Assembly (NCBI GenBank): GCA_026418195.1
Contig: JAOABU010000001.1
Coordinates: forward strand, 1-34,473
Reading direction: 5' to 3'
DNA length: 34,473 nt
Source: Spirochaetota bacterium
Lineage (GTDB): Bacteria; Spirochaetota; Spirochaetia; DTKZ01
The position numbers and the translations under genes were made by a program. The notes under the pieces are model-generated. The model searched no databases. It saw only the letters and a list, made by a program, of their open reading frames with translations, and was not told the DNA's origin. Shown here one piece after another: positions 32,414-34,473 of the stretch (the stretch's first letter is position 1; each line of letters starts with the position of its first letter).

Positions 32414-32430
32414 GCTTCTATCCCTGTCAA
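32402..32430 (-). promoter_or_regulatory. Sigma-70 promoter of the sugar operon
   Basis: Minus strand TTGACA (32425-32430), 17 bases, TAGAAT (32402-32407). The -35 overlaps the stop codon of the upstream threonine-synthase-like gene. The predicted start is near 32395. Confidence 0.85.
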
Positions 32431-33659
32431 GGATGCTTGGACGAAAGAGCCTTCAGGGCAGATTCTACATCCTTTAATCCATTCCCCGTGAGAAGCACCA
32501 CAACGGGTTCCTCCTCCACTAGCTCCCTCTCTAGGGTTTCATGATAGGTAGAGGCTTTCGTCCCCAGTACATCTTTTAGATATCCTGCAAATGCGGCAGC
32601 CCCTGCTGGTTCTGAGAATAGTCCTGTCCAGCTGGCGAGTTTCTTCTGTGCCTCTAGTATCTCCCCATCCGAAACCAGAATTACTCGGCCATTGTATCGT
32701 TTAAGTTTTTCGATCGCTAAATACCCGTTTCGAGGTATTTCCACGGAGATAGAATCTGCTACGGTATGGGTTTGTATCCCTCCTTCGAAGGATCCCCTCT
32801 TGAAGGCTCGAGCAATGGCTGAAGAACCCTCGGCTTGCACCCCAACGATCTCTGGCATCTGTCCAATGATCCCAAGTCTCAGGAGATCCTCGAATCCTCG
32901 ATACACCCCTGCAAGGATCACTCCATCGCCAACAGATACGTACACCCGTTTGGGGGGCCCCCCCAAGTCCCGATAGATTTCCAACGCTACTGTTTTCTTC
33001 CCCTCGATGGTGAGGGGTTGCTGTGCGGTATTCCTGGAAAGAACCTCTCTATGGGATGAGCAGTACTCCAAGGAAGCATCGTACGCATCATCATAGGTTC
33101 CCTCTACCAAAGTTACATCTGCACCGTACAGAAGGGACTGAACTCGTTTGGCTATAGGAGCAGACTTGGGCATGAAGATCTGCACTTTCAATCCCGCCGC
33201 AGCCCCCACCCCGGCCATGGAGGAGGCTGCATTTCCCGTAGAAGCTACTGCAACAATGGAACGTCCCACCTTTTTGGCAAAAGCAGCCACTAGAAAGGAA
33301 GCTCTATCCTTCAACGAGCCGGTAGGATTCGCTCCATCATCCTTCAGATATAGCCCCTCTACTCCCAAACGTTTCCACAACCCAAAAGGTTTCCAGAGGG
33401 GAGTATTCCCAACCGGGATAGGAGGGAAAAACTCTCTCTCTACCGGAAGGAGGTCCAACACATCCCAGTGCCCTCCCTGTGCTTCGATACGTTGTCGAAG
33501 GGTCGGATAGTCCCAGCAGACTTCTAACACTCCACGAAGGGGTTCTTTCGGATCCTGCACTGCATGGCAGGAATGACATACGAGTATCTCAGGGGAAGGA
33601 TCGTACTCATTGCCACAGAGGTGACAACGATACCGAAAGAGGTTTTCTATTCTAACCAT
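32427..33659 (-). CDS. thrC: Threonine-synthase-like PLP-dependent lyase
   Basis: Fold-type II PLP enzyme of about 410 residues. The N-terminus carries a small zinc ribbon (C12, C15, C28, C31) seen in many threonine synthases. The Schiff-base Lys is K117 in GANPTGSLKDRAS. The phosphate-binding and following stretches are STGNAASSMAGVGAAAGL and YVSVGDGVILAGVYRGF, and the C-terminus has VLLTGNGLKD. The ATG at 33659 overlaps the upstream YgeY-like stop (ATGGTTAG). A longer frame to 33701 lacks a ribosome-binding site. Threonine synthase is the best match, but pairing with a YgeY-type hydrolase suggests a catabolic lyase of the same family, as with diaminopropionate ammonia-lyase YgeX. Confidence 0.82.
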   Translation of the reverse strand: MVRIENLFRYRCHLCGNEYDPSPEILVCHSCHAVQDPKEPLRGVLEVCWDYPTLRQRIEAQGGHWDVLDLLPVEREFFPPIPVGNTPLWKPFGLWKRLGVEGLYLKDDGANPTGSLKDRASFLVAAFAKKVGRSIVAVASTGNAASSMAGVGAAAGLKVQIFMPKSAPIAKRVQSLLYGADVTLVEGTYDDAYDASLEYCSSHREVLSRNTAQQPLTIEGKKTVALEIYRDLGGPPKRVYVSVGDGVILAGVYRGFEDLLRLGIIGQMPEIVGVQAEGSSAIARAFKRGSFEGGIQTHTVADSISVEIPRNGYLAIEKLKRYNGRVILVSDGEILEAQKKLASWTGLFSEPAGAAAFAGYLKDVLGTKASTYHETLERELVEEEPVVVLLTGNGLKDVESALKALSSKHP

Positions 33660-34473
33660 GGATTTGTTCCAATATATACGGAAGGTAGGCATAGAAGGCA
33701 CTAGCGATCTGTAGATCCTTTACCCGGGTAACTTCGTTGGGTGCATGGGCTTGAGCTTCGTCTCCCGGACCAAAACCTATGGTAGGAATCCGATACCGTC
33801 CGCATACCGCTGTTCCATTGGTGGAAAACGTCCATTTATCCACCACAGGCTCTGTATGAAAAAGTTCTCTATAGGTACGGATCCCCGCTTGCACAAGGGG
33901 ATGATCCAATGGGAGTTTCCAAGTGGGAAAGTATAGTTCCTGACCATAGGGAGTTTTCTTCCATCCAAGTTTATTGTAGTAGGGAACTACTACCTCCTCC
34001 GCAAGACCTTGCAACGCATCTTTCACTTGCTGCACTGCTAGTTCCTTAGTCTCGCCCCAGGTTAACCTCCGGTCGATATAGAGGGAAGCCAAATCAGGTA
34101 CAGCGCATTGGGAAGGCCCAAACGCCTTTAACTGGGATACTACGATGGTTCCCTTTCCAAGGAAGCGATCTTCATCAGGCTGCAATTCTTCGTTCAACTT
34201 TTCGAGTGCCAGAGCAGCTCGGGCTGCTTTGTAGGCTGCATTTACTCCTCGCTCGGGCGCCGATCCATGGGCGGAGATCCCTTTGATCTGGACCTCCATC
34301 TCCATCCTGCCCCGATGACCTCGATATAACCGACAACTTGTAGGTTCGGTACTGACAAAGTAATCGGGAACGAACTTTTCTTCCTCTATGAGGTACTTCC
34401 AGCACATTCCATCGCAATCCTCCTCAAGAACTGTAAAGGTAAAATACACGGAGTACTGACCTCGATACTCTAG
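33652..34473 (-). CDS. ygeY: YgeY-type M20 family metallohydrolase (N-terminus off the window)
   Basis: C-terminal 273 residues of an M20 peptidase/deacetylase-type zinc enzyme; the frame is open to the right edge, so the start is missing. The visible part begins in the catalytic domain just before VLEEDCDGMCWKYL, a stretch typical of YgeY. It continues FVSTEPTSCRLYRGHRGRMEMEVQIKGISAHGSAPERG, which includes a zinc-ligand Glu (STEP) and the dimerisation-domain His. The last ligand His lies in AQAHAPNEVT. YgeY proteins are found with selenium-linked and diaminopropionate genes and are thought to cleave an amide or carbamoyl bond; the substrate is not settled. The stop overlaps the PLP-enzyme start by 8 bases, so the two are coupled. 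Confidence 0.85.
   Translation of the reverse strand, partial: LEYRGQYSVYFTFTVLEEDCDGMCWKYLIEEEKFVPDYFVSTEPTSCRLYRGHRGRMEMEVQIKGISAHGSAPERGVNAAYKAARAALALEKLNEELQPDEDRFLGKGTIVVSQLKAFGPSQCAVPDLASLYIDRRLTWGETKELAVQQVKDALQGLAEEVVVPYYNKLGWKKTPYGQELYFPTWKLPLDHPLVQAGIRTYRELFHTEPVVDKWTFSTNGTAVCGRYRIPTIGFGPGDEAQAHAPNEVTRVKDLQIASAFYAYLPYILEQIHG

Noticed and set aside
1-34473. CRISPR arrays, transposases, phage genes or attachment sites
   Set aside because: No regularly spaced repeats, recombinase-like proteins or terminal repeats were seen; gene order and codon use look uniform.

Overview
The window looks like a chromosomal stretch from a spirochaete, probably Treponema-related. The best evidence is a tandem pair of flaA genes (periplasmic flagellar sheath protein, a spirochaete hallmark). 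A ribose-phosphate pyrophosphokinase with a large insertion and a solute-binding protein whose mature end starts GGKQE also fit. Genes are packed tightly, many start and stop codons overlap, and no gap exceeds 300 bases. I see no insertion sequence, prophage, CRISPR array or rRNA.

Layout. 1-2061 (minus): a branched-chain amino-acid type ABC importer, with its binding protein first and then a LivG-like ATPase that runs off the left edge. 2192-3757 (plus): a divergent NifA-type sigma-54 activator. 3754-6404 (minus): prs and an FGGY sugar kinase. 6516-8219 (plus): a D,D-carboxypeptidase and an FeoA protein. 8226-15794 (minus): one long operon read gltX, glyS, tyrS, then a NitT/TauT-type ABC importer, then a zinc dehydrogenase. 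15836-18018: a duplicated membrane protein, tRNA-Leu(UAA) and a cyclic-nucleotide-sensing histidine kinase. 18055-19625: the flaA pair with a consensus promoter and a terminator. 19632-32430 (minus): a twelve-gene sugar-catabolic operon. 32427-34473 (minus): a threonine-synthase-like enzyme overlapping a YgeY-type M20 hydrolase that is cut by the right edge.

The most unusual part is the 12.7-kb operon. It reads split transketolase (two genes), a polyol-type zinc dehydrogenase, a GntR/FCD regulator, an oversized transaldolase, a LarA-family nickel-pincer racemase/epimerase, a UxaE-like epimerase, an SDR, a URO-D-superfamily protein, a D-tagatose-3-epimerase-like enzyme, a second SDR, and a lipoprotein. 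Three mechanistically different epimerases and three dehydrogenases feed non-oxidative pentose-phosphate enzymes, and there is no kinase, glycosidase or sugar transporter. The arrangement suggests a route that inverts several stereocentres of an uncommon sugar, sugar acid or polyol. I do not recognise it as a described pathway.

Its promoter is visible: TTGACA, 17 bases, TAGAAT. The -10 box lies inside a perfect inverted repeat (ATCAGAT-N3-ATCTGAT), the probable operator of the operon's own GntR regulator. The substrate is not deducible from sequence alone.
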